DNA of 64,000 nucleotides from CAVWZH01 sp963765285 (GTDB taxonomy: Bacteria > Acidobacteriota > Terriglobia > Terriglobales > Acidobacteriaceae): positions 496,001-560,000 of the forward strand of contig CAVXVR010000004.1 in assembly GCA_963765285.1 (NCBI GenBank), read 5' to 3'. Below, in pieces: positions 17,484 through 25,298 of this stretch. Position numbers and translations under genes: made by a program. The notes under the pieces are model-generated. The model did no database searches, was not told the DNA's origin, and worked only from the letters and a program-made list of their open reading frames with translations. Position 1 is the stretch's first letter. Each line of letters opens with the position of its first letter.

Positions 17484-18650
17484 CTACTGATCGAAAGCCT
17501 CAAGCACTCGCCTCACTCCTTCGCGGAAAACGGCAGGGGGAGTGATCAAACTCAAGACGAGATATCCGGCGGAAACAAAATCGTAAAAGTGCCCCGGATG
17601 TAGCAGCACAGACTGCTTCTGAAGAAGGTCGACGGCTAAGTCCTCGTCGGACTCCGTTGCCGGAATCCGCAACACGGCATACCAGCCGCCTTCCACCTCG
17701 AGTCGCTGGCATGCTTTCTGCACCGCTAATTGACGATCCAGTTCGGCCAGGTTTGACCGCAAGCGATCGATCAATAACGGCTGAATGTTTTTACGCACCT
17801 CCAGAAGCGCGGGCGCCGCCAGCTGCACCGGTGCATTCAACGACAAGTAGGTATCTGCGATCACTTCCAGTCGAGCCAACGCCGAATTTACCAGCTCACC
17901 TGGCCCGCTGGTCACGATCCACGCCAATTTCATCTGCGGCAGCGCGGAGATTTTCGAGATGCCGCTCAGGGTAAAGGTTAACACCTCCTGATTCGCCGCA
18001 AACGTAGGCCGGGGGGCGCCGTCGAGCGCAAAATCGAGGAACACTTCATCCACCAACAGGGCCAGGTTGTACTCGCCGCAAAACTTGTTCAGGGCCGATC
18101 GCGCCCCGTTGTCCACGTATGACCCCGTAGGATTGTTGGGATGCACCACCACCACCGCCCGCGTCCGGTGGTTCACCGCTTGGTAGAGCGATGGGAAATC
18201 GATCTGCCAGCCGTGATCATAGAGTAGAGGGTATGGGACGAGTTTCACATCCGCGAGGTCGGCTAGAAATTCGAACAGCGGATAGCTCGGCCGCGGTACC
18301 AGAATTTCATCCTCCGGATTGCAGAGCAGACGCAAGACATGTGAGTAGCCTTCACTGGTGCTGGTGGTCAGCACCAGCGATTCCGGGTCGACGTCGAACG
18401 CCTCGTGCTGACGATAGTATGCAGCGACCGCTTCTCGTGCGCTGCGCAAGCCTTTCGGCTGTGGATCGTAATCCATCGCGCGAGGATCAGCCAACGAACT
18501 CACGATCACATCGGCGTCGTAAGCCAAACCGACACGGGTTGGATTCGACACTGTTAAGTCGAGCACTTCCCTACCTTGGGCGAGCGCCTCGTGTTGCGCC
18601 TGGGTGAAGAGGTTGGGCGTGAGCTTCCAATCGGTGCGCCTGGAAAACAT
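17484..18650 (-). CDS. PLP-dependent aminotransferase, class I/II
   Basis: 388 residues of fold type I. Substrate/cofactor landmarks are VHPNNPTGSYVDN around residue 170, LVDEVFLDFAL around 210, and the Schiff-base segment SGISKISALPQMKLAW with the PLP lysine. The C-terminal domain has SVLLHPGHFYDF. Members close to this type are annotated as alanine- or aspartate-type aminotransferases; the substrate is not decidable here. A TATTAT box sits 8 bases before the ATG and there is no ribosome site, suggesting a leaderless message. It is divergent from a second aminotransferase gene at 18812. Confidence 0.85.
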   Translation of the reverse strand: MFSRRTDWKLTPNLFTQAQHEALAQGREVLDLTVSNPTRVGLAYDADVIVSSLADPRAMDYDPQPKGLRSAREAVAAYYRQHEAFDVDPESLVLTTSTSEGYSHVLRLLCNPEDEILVPRPSYPLFEFLADLADVKLVPYPLLYDHGWQIDFPSLYQAVNHRTRAVVVVHPNNPTGSYVDNGARSALNKFCGEYNLALLVDEVFLDFALDGAPRPTFAANQEVLTFTLSGISKISALPQMKLAWIVTSGPGELVNSALARLEVIADTYLSLNAPVQLAAPALLEVRKNIQPLLIDRLRSNLAELDRQLAVQKACQRLEVEGGWYAVLRIPATESDEDLAVDLLQKQSVLLHPGHFYDFVSAGYLVLSLITPPAVFREGVRRVLEAFDQ

Positions 18651-18658
18651 TGTCGACC

Positions 18659-18664
18659 ATAATA
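18659..18664 (-). promoter_or_regulatory. Candidate -10 box for a leaderless aminotransferase transcript
   Basis: TATTAT on the minus strand, 8 bases upstream of the ATG at 18650, placing the start site at or next to the start codon. Confidence 0.35.
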
Positions 18665-18671
18665 CTGGAGG

Positions 18672-18780
18672 CGCGAGCGGGTCAGAGACCCGCCACTACG
18701 CAGACCCGCTTTCCTTTCCTCGCTGGACAGCCCCATCGGCTCCGCTCAGGGCAGGCTGTGGCGGCCGTCCCTATGTGGGG
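18672..18780. repeat. Intergenic repeat cluster with GCGGGT-CAGAG-ACCCGC hairpin
   Basis: The spacer between the two divergent aminotransferase genes begins with a perfect 6-bp stem (18677-18682 with 18688-18693). Further GC-rich segments follow (a second CAGACCCGC at 18701-18709, and CATCGGCTCCGCTCAGGGC). No reading frame of note lies here; the layout resembles degenerate dispersed repeats. Confidence 0.45.
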
Positions 18781-18791
18781 CGAGGCGGGCG

Positions 18792-18797
18792 TATAAT
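18792..18797 (+). promoter_or_regulatory. Consensus -10 box for the rightward aminotransferase
   Basis: A perfect TATAAT 14 bases before the ATG at 18812; no good -35 at the expected distance. Confidence 0.45.
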
Positions 18798-18811
18798 GCC
18801 CAGTTGATCCT

Positions 18812-20002
18812 ATGGAAAAAGCTACGCAATACGAACTCCGTTTGGCCGAGCGCATGTCGCGGCTGGGTACGGAGACGGCCTTTGAAGTCCTTAACCGCGC
18901 CCGGGCGCTGGAGCGCCAGGGCAAAGAAATCATCCATCTGGAAATCGGCGAACCCGATTTCGATACGCCGAAGAATGTGGTCGATGCCGGAGTCGAGGCG
19001 CTGCGCAAGGGCTGGACGCACTACGGACCTTCCGCCGGGTTGCCAGATTTGCGCCAGGCGATCGCCGAGGAAGTGAGCCGAACTCGCGGAGTGAAAGTCT
19101 CGAGCGACGAGGTGGTCGTCGTCCCCGGCGGTAAGCCTATTATTTTCTTTTCGTTGCTGGCTCTGGCTGATGTAGAAGACGAGATTATTTATCCCAATCC
19201 TGGGTTTCCGATTTATGAGTCGATGATTCATTACGTGGGGGCACGGGCCGTGCCCATCCGCCTGCGGGAAGAGAAGGATTTCGGGCTTGATGTGGACGAA
19301 CTGGCTTCGCTGATCAATGACCGCACCCGGCTGATTATTCTTAATTCACCGCAAAATCCAACGGGCGGCGTGCTGACCGAGCGGGACATTCGCGATATCG
19401 CCGAGGCGATCGGCGACCGCAACGTCATGGTGCTTTCGGATGAAATTTACAGCCGGCTGGTGTTTGAGGGAGAACATCATTCGATCATGTCGCTGCCGGG
19501 GTTTCAGGAGCGCACGATTCTGCTGGATGGATTTTCCAAGACCTACGCGATGACGGGCTGGCGTATGGGGTATGGGGTAATGCGTCCCGATCTGGCGGCG
19601 CACATGACGCGACTGATGACCAACTCGAATTCCTGTACGGCGAGCTTCACGCAGGTTGCGGGGGTTGAAGCGCTCCGCGGGGATCAATCGTCGGTGGATC
19701 ATATGCGGGCTGAGTTTCAGCGGCGGCGTGATGCGTTCGTTACGGGACTGAATCGAATCAAGGGATTCAGTTGCCGCGTGCCCAAGGGCGCGTTTTATAC
19801 CTTCCCGAATATCACTAAGACTGGATTGACTTCGAAGAAGCTGGCCGATGCGCTGCTGGAAGAGGCAGGCGTGGCGGGATTGTCGGGCGCTTCGTTTGGG
19901 GATTTTGGCGAAGGATATCTGCGGTTCAGCGTGGCCAATTCGCTGGAGAATTTGAATAAGGCGCTGGGGCGGATTGAGCAGTGGACGGGACGGAATCTGT
20001 AA
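18812..20002 (+). CDS. Pyridoxal-phosphate-dependent aminotransferase (AspC-like)
   Basis: 396 residues, full length. It shows the aspartate-aminotransferase Ib signature: LEIGEPDFDTPKNV, YGPSAGLPDLRQAIAEE, ILNSPQNPTGGVLTERD, LSDEIYSRLVFEG, and the Schiff-base segment LDGFSKTYAMTGWRMGYG with the PLP lysine. The substrate is probably aspartate or another amino acid with 2-oxoglutarate (family inference). The amino-acid set differs strongly from the divergent aminotransferase at 17484, so the two are distant relatives rather than recent duplicates. Confidence 0.92.
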   Translation: MEKATQYELRLAERMSRLGTETAFEVLNRARALERQGKEIIHLEIGEPDFDTPKNVVDAGVEALRKGWTHYGPSAGLPDLRQAIAEEVSRTRGVKVSSDEVVVVPGGKPIIFFSLLALADVEDEIIYPNPGFPIYESMIHYVGARAVPIRLREEKDFGLDVDELASLINDRTRLIILNSPQNPTGGVLTERDIRDIAEAIGDRNVMVLSDEIYSRLVFEGEHHSIMSLPGFQERTILLDGFSKTYAMTGWRMGYGVMRPDLAAHMTRLMTNSNSCTASFTQVAGVEALRGDQSSVDHMRAEFQRRRDAFVTGLNRIKGFSCRVPKGAFYTFPNITKTGLTSKKLADALLEEAGVAGLSGASFGDFGEGYLRFSVANSLENLNKALGRIEQWTGRNL

Positions 20003-20047
20003 GCTATCTTCTCCTGCGCGTTCGCTGCACGCAGCATTGCCTCCCAC

Positions 20048-20066
20048 CCTTGCGAAGAACGCAAGG
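20048..20066. repeat. CCTTGCG-AAGAA-CGCAAGG palindromic repeat
   Basis: A perfect 7-bp stem with a 5-base loop, followed by GATGGGGCACCC. It sits in the 118-base spacer between the aminotransferase and PNPOx-like genes. There is no T tract, so it is not a clear terminator. A related GTGCCCCACCCC fragment lies at 7847-7858. Confidence 0.55.
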
Positions 20067-20120
20067 ATGGGGCACCCTTTGTGGTGACGGTGCCGACACA
20101 AACCGGAGGCCCCTAGACTC

Positions 20121-20642
20121 ATGCCGTCCCAGAAAACTTCTTCCCGTGGGCGCACCCCGAAAGCCAGCCGTCCGCTTATGCCGGGGTATGGTTTGCCGAA
20201 GGGAACCAAAGGGTTGTTGCCGTGGAAGTGGGCGGATGACCGGCTGAAGAAAAGTCACAATTACTGGATCGCGACCGCTCGTCCCGACGGCAAGCCGCAC
20301 TTGATCGTCATTTGGGGGCTGTGGCTAGAGGGCGTCTTTTATTTCAGCACCGGCCGGGAGTCGCGCAAGGCGAAGAACCTTGCCATGCAAGCGTATTGCG
20401 TAATTGGTACGGAGGATGCGGATCAGGCGGTGGCGATGGAGGGAATTGCCGAAGAAGAACCGGATCGCGCCGTTCGCCGCAAGGTGCTTACCCTTTACGA
20501 GCGCAAATACAAGTTCGACATGTCCTCGATGGAAGAGGACATTCTGAATCTTAAAGAACCCATCTATGCGGTTCGTCCAACTGTCGTTTTCGGACTGGAT
20601 GAAAAGAAGTTCGTGAACTCGGCCACCCGCTGGCAATTCTGA
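20121..20642 (+). CDS. Pyridoxamine 5'-phosphate oxidase family protein
   Basis: 173 residues with the FMN-binding split-barrel pattern: SHNYWIATARPDGKPHLIVIWG at about residues 47-68, then FYFSTGRESRKAKNLA and YCVIGTEDADQAVAMEG. The family includes flavin- or F420-binding enzymes and haem/bilin-binding proteins. This version is too diverged for a reaction. The start is supported by GGAGG 12 bases upstream. Confidence 0.82.
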   Translation: MPSQKTSSRGRTPKASRPLMPGYGLPKGTKGLLPWKWADDRLKKSHNYWIATARPDGKPHLIVIWGLWLEGVFYFSTGRESRKAKNLAMQAYCVIGTEDADQAVAMEGIAEEEPDRAVRRKVLTLYERKYKFDMSSMEEDILNLKEPIYAVRPTVVFGLDEKKFVNSATRWQF

Positions 20643-20805
20643 GCGCTGGACGTTCCCTGCGCGGGCCGGGGCGCCACACCGGCCACCATCACAATCCCCT
20701 GTGATTTGCCGCACTGAGCGAAAGGCGGTTCCCAGCCTAGACTCATTTCGAGACGAGATCAGCGCAGGCACCTCTCTGTGCGCGCCAGCGCGGAAGGATG
20801 AGGCT

Positions 20806-22866
20806 ATGGCGATTAAGGACTCCACCACTGGCAAGACGCTGCGGGACTACTCCATTGACGAATTGAAGGAGGCGGCGAACCTCATGCGCGGCTACGACCT
20901 GGTGGCGCTGTGCGCCGCCGGCTCCGGGCACGCGGGCGGAACGCTTTCCATCATGGATATCACGACGGCCCTCTATCTCCGGATCGCCAATCACGACCCC
21001 TGGGATCCCTCCTGGCCTGACCGCGACCGCATCATCTGGTCTACGGGACACAAGGCTCCCAGCCTGTACCTGGGCTTGGCATTCGCCGGCTTCTGTCCGC
21101 TTGATGAGGTAGTCCTCCTTCGCAAGCTGGGATCGCGTTACCAAGGCCATCCGCATTGGCTCAAGCTGCCCGGTGTGGAGGTCTCCACTGGCTCCCTGGG
21201 GCAGGGCTTAAGCATGGCCGTGGGCATTGCGCTGGCGGGCAAGCTCGACGGCAAGAACTACAGGACGTTTTGCATCATGGGCGACGGCGAGCAGCAGGAA
21301 GGCCAAGTGTGGGAAGCGGCCATGGAAGCCAGCCATCACCAACTGGATAACCTAGTCGGCATCATTGACTGCAATCGCCTCCAAATCGACGGCTTAGTTT
21401 CAGATGTGATGAATGTCGAGCCACTAGCCGCGAAGTATCAGAGCTTCGGTTGGGATGTGCTTCGCATCGACGGCCACGACATGAGTCAGATTGTAAACGC
21501 CCTGGAACTGGCGCAGGCCGGGGTCGGCAGGCCCGTGGTCATTCTTGCTGATACCGTCAAAGGCAAGGGCGTGAGTTTCATTGAGAATGTCCCGGGATGG
21601 CACGGAAGGTCGCCCAATCACGAAGAGATGATGAAGGGCCTAGCCGAATTGGGCCTGGCGGAGAAAATTCCGCACCAGCGGCTGCTGGAAACCGCAGAGC
21701 AATACCAGGCGGAGGAAGACAAACGTCTCGAGGCCAAGATGCCAAAATTCAGCCGCAACTTCTGGTGGAACGCGGCCGAGACCATGAAGGTAAAGATGGA
21801 GCCCACGCGCAAAGGCTTCGGCCAATCCCTGGCCGAAAATGGAGACGACGAGCGCGTAGTCTGCCTGGGACTGGACATTTCCGGGTCTATCACGATCAGC
21901 GACTTTTACACAGCAAAGCCGGAGCGCAAGCGACGTTGGATCAGCATGGGAATCGCAGAGCAATCGGCAACCTCGGCGGCTGCGGGTCTGGCCAAAGAGG
22001 GCAAGTTGCCGGTACTGGGCACGTATGCGACCTTTGCCGCAGCGCGCAATCTCGACCAGATTCGCACTTCGGTATGCTACGGCAATTTCAACGTGCTGAT
22101 TGCCGGCGCACATGGTGGGGTTTCGGTCGGGCCGGACGGCGCCACGCATCAGGCTCTGGAAGATCTTTTTGCTATGTGCGGACTTCCGAACATGTCAGTC
22201 GTGGTTCCTTGCGATGTGGTCGAAACCCGCAAAGCCACCAACCATCTGCTGCTCAAACATCGTGGGCCGAAATACATTCGCTTTGCCCGGGAGGCCACAC
22301 CGATCATCACCGACGAACGGACTCCCTTTGAGTTCGGGCAGGCTAATGTGATCCGGTTCCGCAGAGAGGTTCCGAATTTCATCGCTGCTTTCGAAACCGT
22401 GCTTGCCGCCGACTACGAAAACGAAAGAGAGGATTTGACGATCATCGCCTGTGGGCCCATGGTGCCGGAAGCGATGCGCGCAGCATGGATTTTGAAGACC
22501 GACTTTGGCTACGAAACTCGCGTCATCAACCTACACACGCTCAAGCCGCTTGATGCCGCCGCGATTCTCCGCGCGGCCCGAGAGACCGGGTTCGTGATCA
22601 CGGCTGAAGAGCACCAGATTGGAGCCCTGGCCTGGCCGGTCAGCGCCGTAATCACCGAGAGTCCCGCGCTGTATGGAGTGCCCGTAATCACTGGGGCTAT
22701 CGGTGTAAAAGACCGCTTTGGAGAATCAGGCGCGCCCTGGGAACTGATTAAGGAATTCGAGGTGAGTGCGGAGCACATCGCAGAGAAGGCGCTCGATTTG
22801 ATGCAAGTGAAGCGCACCGGCGTCGCCCCCGCGGAGGAGATGCTCCTCTCCGGGCAAGGCATCTAG
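20806..22866 (+). CDS. tkt: Transketolase
   Basis: 686 residues as a single chain. The thiamine-diphosphate motif reads MGDGEQQEGQVWEAAM. GSGHAGGTLSIMDI carries the N-terminal cofactor/substrate His, STGSLGQGLSMAVG is intact, and the pyrimidine domain has GIAEQSATSAAAGLA with the catalytic Glu. The frame is open for 35 codons upstream of 20806, but homology starts at MAIKDS and GGATGAGG precedes this ATG. The enzyme links ribose-5-phosphate and xylulose-5-phosphate to glycolysis, so it would also process ribose released by nucleoside breakdown. Confidence 0.94.
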   Translation: MAIKDSTTGKTLRDYSIDELKEAANLMRGYDLVALCAAGSGHAGGTLSIMDITTALYLRIANHDPWDPSWPDRDRIIWSTGHKAPSLYLGLAFAGFCPLDEVVLLRKLGSRYQGHPHWLKLPGVEVSTGSLGQGLSMAVGIALAGKLDGKNYRTFCIMGDGEQQEGQVWEAAMEASHHQLDNLVGIIDCNRLQIDGLVSDVMNVEPLAAKYQSFGWDVLRIDGHDMSQIVNALELAQAGVGRPVVILADTVKGKGVSFIENVPGWHGRSPNHEEMMKGLAELGLAEKIPHQRLLETAEQYQAEEDKRLEAKMPKFSRNFWWNAAETMKVKMEPTRKGFGQSLAENGDDERVVCLGLDISGSITISDFYTAKPERKRRWISMGIAEQSATSAAAGLAKEGKLPVLGTYATFAAARNLDQIRTSVCYGNFNVLIAGAHGGVSVGPDGATHQALEDLFAMCGLPNMSVVVPCDVVETRKATNHLLLKHRGPKYIRFAREATPIITDERTPFEFGQANVIRFRREVPNFIAAFETVLAADYENEREDLTIIACGPMVPEAMRAAWILKTDFGYETRVINLHTLKPLDAAAILRAARETGFVITAEEHQIGALAWPVSAVITESPALYGVPVITGAIGVKDRFGESGAPWELIKEFEVSAEHIAEKALDLMQVKRTGVAPAEEMLLSGQGI

Positions 22867-23037
22867 TAGGAACTGCCCAACGCCTGCGTTTACTTCCAGT
22901 CAAGCGGGAACACGTCTGCCGCCATCTGCTTTTGCACGCCTGTCCGCCAAGCCTCCGGCAACGAATACCTCTCTCGCCTTTCCCCAACTCGGGGAGTGTT
23001 ATGATCTTCGACTGCACTCACCAGAAGACCAAGAACC

Positions 23038-24141
23038 ATGAGCAAGAAATTTCGCGTTTTCGCTACCTGCGATATCGGTGAATCCATTGATGTGCTGCGC
23101 AAAAGGGGATATGACGTCGAGGTTTACCCTGCTCCCGAACCGCCGCCTAAGAGTTTAATCGTTGAGAAGGTCAAGTCCGGGATTGACGGCCTGATCACCA
23201 CGCTGCGGGATCCGATTGACCCGGAGGTCTTTGAAGCTGGGAAAAGAACTTTGAAAGTAGTGGCCCAGTACGCCGTGGGCTTTGACAACATCGATCGCGC
23301 TGGCGCCAACCGGTACAAGATTCCGTTCACTAACACGGCCGACGTCCTCACGGAAGCCACGGCGGAGTTCGCATTTTTTATGATGGGCTCGCTGGCGCGA
23401 AGGATGTGGTCGGCGGAACATCTCACTCGCGAAAACCGGTGGGGGTACTGGCATCCTTATCTGCCGTTCCTCGGTGACGAGGTAACGGGCAAGACCCTGG
23501 CGGTGATCGGCACCGGCAGGATCGGGCTGGCGCTGATCAAAAAGAGCACCGGGTTCGACATGAATATTCTGTGCTACGACCCGGCCTATGAGAACCACGA
23601 ATATGTGAAAGCGATCCAGGAAATGAAGGACCTGCGCTACGCACGCGGCATTCAGAGAGAGAAAACCTGGATCAAATATGTGGCTTTCGAAGACGCGCTT
23701 GGCGAGGCGGATTTCGTCAGCGTGCATGTGCCGCTGCTGCGGGAAGGCGAGAGCACTACGCCGACCTATCATCTCTTCAATGAACGGACGCTGCGCCAGA
23801 TGAAGCCGACGGCTTTTCTGGTGAATACGTCACGCGGACCAGTGATCGAGGAAGCCGCCCTGGCGAAAGCGCTTAGAGAGAAATGGATCGGCGGAGCTGC
23901 TTTGGACGTTTATGAGAAAGAACCGCTGCCTGCGGATTCGCCGTTGCGCGATCCGGCGATTGAGGACCGATGCCGGCTGTATCCGCACTTTGCCAGCGCG
24001 GCGCGGATTACGCGGCTTTCGACCGATCCGAATAAGGGCATGGCGGGGCGGTGTGTGCAGGGGCTGATTGACGTGCTGGAAGGAAACTACGGCGGCGATG
24101 TGACCAAGATGCCGTATGTCGTGAACAAAGAGGCGTTCTAG
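23038..24141 (+). CDS. D-isomer-specific 2-hydroxyacid dehydrogenase
   Basis: 367 residues. Rossmann motif VIGTGRIGLALIKK is preceded by LGDEVTGKTLA. Catalytic Arg (LVNTSRGPVIEE), Glu (about residue 300, in YEKEPLP) and His (in LYPHFASAARIT) are in family order. The NAD domain has a ~25-residue insertion (KAIQEMKDLRYARGIQREKT) between the nucleotide-binding and catalytic Arg segments. It may be a hydroxypyruvate, glyoxylate or D-lactate dehydrogenase; the sequence does not decide. Confidence 0.88.
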   Translation: MSKKFRVFATCDIGESIDVLRKRGYDVEVYPAPEPPPKSLIVEKVKSGIDGLITTLRDPIDPEVFEAGKRTLKVVAQYAVGFDNIDRAGANRYKIPFTNTADVLTEATAEFAFFMMGSLARRMWSAEHLTRENRWGYWHPYLPFLGDEVTGKTLAVIGTGRIGLALIKKSTGFDMNILCYDPAYENHEYVKAIQEMKDLRYARGIQREKTWIKYVAFEDALGEADFVSVHVPLLREGESTTPTYHLFNERTLRQMKPTAFLVNTSRGPVIEEAALAKALREKWIGGAALDVYEKEPLPADSPLRDPAIEDRCRLYPHFASAARITRLSTDPNKGMAGRCVQGLIDVLEGNYGGDVTKMPYVVNKEAF

Positions 24142-24187
24142 ACGGTCCCTCAGAGGCTAAAGCCCGCCGTCTTCATTGACTTGTATC

Positions 24188-24208
24188 GGCACGGCTGAAA
24201 GCCATGCC
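24188..24208. repeat. GGCACGGCTGAA-type palindromic repeat
   Basis: Arms GGCACGGCT (24188-24196) and AGCCATGCC (24200-24208) pair with one mismatch round a 3-base loop. A GGCTAAAGCC fragment lies about 35 bases to the left. It sits between two convergent genes and could form a hairpin in either transcript, but no T run follows. Confidence 0.5.
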
Positions 24209-24233
24209 CTACCCTGGAGAATCTGGCTCTCCG

Positions 24234-25211
24234 CTACTCGGGGACGCCTTGCTCTTCGCTTTGGGTTCGCAGCACACGGTCGACGGAATAGGGCGCGCGG
24301 CGAGCCGGCTGGTGGTAGTGCCTAACCTGCATCTCGCCCAACAGTCCCACAGCCAGCATATTGAAGCCCGCCAGAAGCAGCACGGCAGCGCAGATCATGA
24401 GCGGGCCGTGATCCGCCATGATTCCGGCATTCCTTAGGAATTTCTCCACCAGCAACCATACGGTCACGCCGGAGCCGGCCAGAATGCTCATCATTCCCAA
24501 CGTGCCGAAAAAGTGCAGCGGCCGGGAAAGATAGCGCAACAGGAAACGGATGGTGATCAGATCGAAAAATACACGGAAGGTGCGCGATATACCGTAATGT
24601 GAAGTGCCGCGTTCGCGGTTCACATTACGGATGGGGACTTCGCAGATCGTTGCCCCATGCCACGAGGCTAGCGCCGGAATAAAGCGGTGCAGCTCGCCGT
24701 AGAGCGGAACTTGTTCGAGAATCTCGCGGCGGTAGGCTTTGAAGGTGGTGCCGAAATCGTGGATGTCGACGCCGCTGAGCTTGGCCATCAGCCAGTTGGC
24801 ACAGCGTGAGGGAAGGCGGCGGAGCCAGAAGTTATCGACGCGGCGGCTACGCCAGCCGCTTACGATGTCATAGCCCTCATTGATCTTTTCCAGAAAGAGC
24901 GGGATGTCGGCGGGATCATGTTGCAGGTCGCCATCCATGGCGATGATGTATTCACCGCGGGCATGATCGAAACCAGCGGCGAGGGCCGAAGTCTGGCCAA
25001 AGTTGCGGCGCAGACGAACGACGATGACCCGGCTGTCGACGGCTGCGATTTCTCGCAACAGGTAGAAAGTCTTGTCAGAAGAACCGTCGTCGACGAGCAC
25101 GATTTCAAAACTCTGCCCGCTCGTCTCCATCACCGCCTTCAGGCGATCGTAGAGATCGGTGACGTTCTCCTGCTCGTTATGGACAGGAACTACGATTGAA
25201 TATTTGGGCAT
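24234..25211 (-). CDS. GT2 family polyprenyl-phosphate glycosyltransferase (DPM1/ArnC/GtrB-like)
   Basis: 325 residues. The cytosolic GT-A domain (1-230) shows YSIVVPVHNEQENV, EIVLVDDGSSDKT, the DxD-type AMDGDLQHDP and the DFGTTFKAYRREIL acceptor-loop motif. Two membrane helices follow (about 240-262 and 275-298). This layout makes polyprenyl-phosphate-linked sugars from UDP- or GDP-sugars. The GT39 enzyme at 5317-6882 uses such donors, so the two could act in one pathway even though far apart (inference). A consensus -10 box lies 25 bases upstream. Confidence 0.9.
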   Translation of the reverse strand: MPKYSIVVPVHNEQENVTDLYDRLKAVMETSGQSFEIVLVDDGSSDKTFYLLREIAAVDSRVIVVRLRRNFGQTSALAAGFDHARGEYIIAMDGDLQHDPADIPLFLEKINEGYDIVSGWRSRRVDNFWLRRLPSRCANWLMAKLSGVDIHDFGTTFKAYRREILEQVPLYGELHRFIPALASWHGATICEVPIRNVNRERGTSHYGISRTFRVFFDLITIRFLLRYLSRPLHFFGTLGMMSILAGSGVTVWLLVEKFLRNAGIMADHGPLMICAAVLLLAGFNMLAVGLLGEMQVRHYHQPARRAPYSVDRVLRTQSEEQGVPE

Positions 25212-25235
25212 GCGGCCTTGGCTCTGATTTTCCCT

Positions 25236-25264
25236 ATTATACGATGCCCAGCCTCGAATTCGAG
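25236..25264 (-). promoter_or_regulatory. -10 box and overlapping 12-bp palindrome upstream of GT2 gene
   Basis: TATAAT on the minus strand (25236-25241). A perfect palindrome CTCGAATTCGAG (25253-25264) occupies the position expected for the -35 region, so it could be an operator or activator site. Confidence 0.4.
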
Positions 25265-25298
25265 ATTCACCAGAGCCAAAAGCTGCAACATGGCGGGA

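Noticed and set aside
16408..17490. A 360-codon plus-strand frame opposite the enoyl-CoA hydratase-like and VOC genes
   Set aside because: Both minus-strand genes are recognised full-length families; the plus frame crosses their boundary and has no motif.
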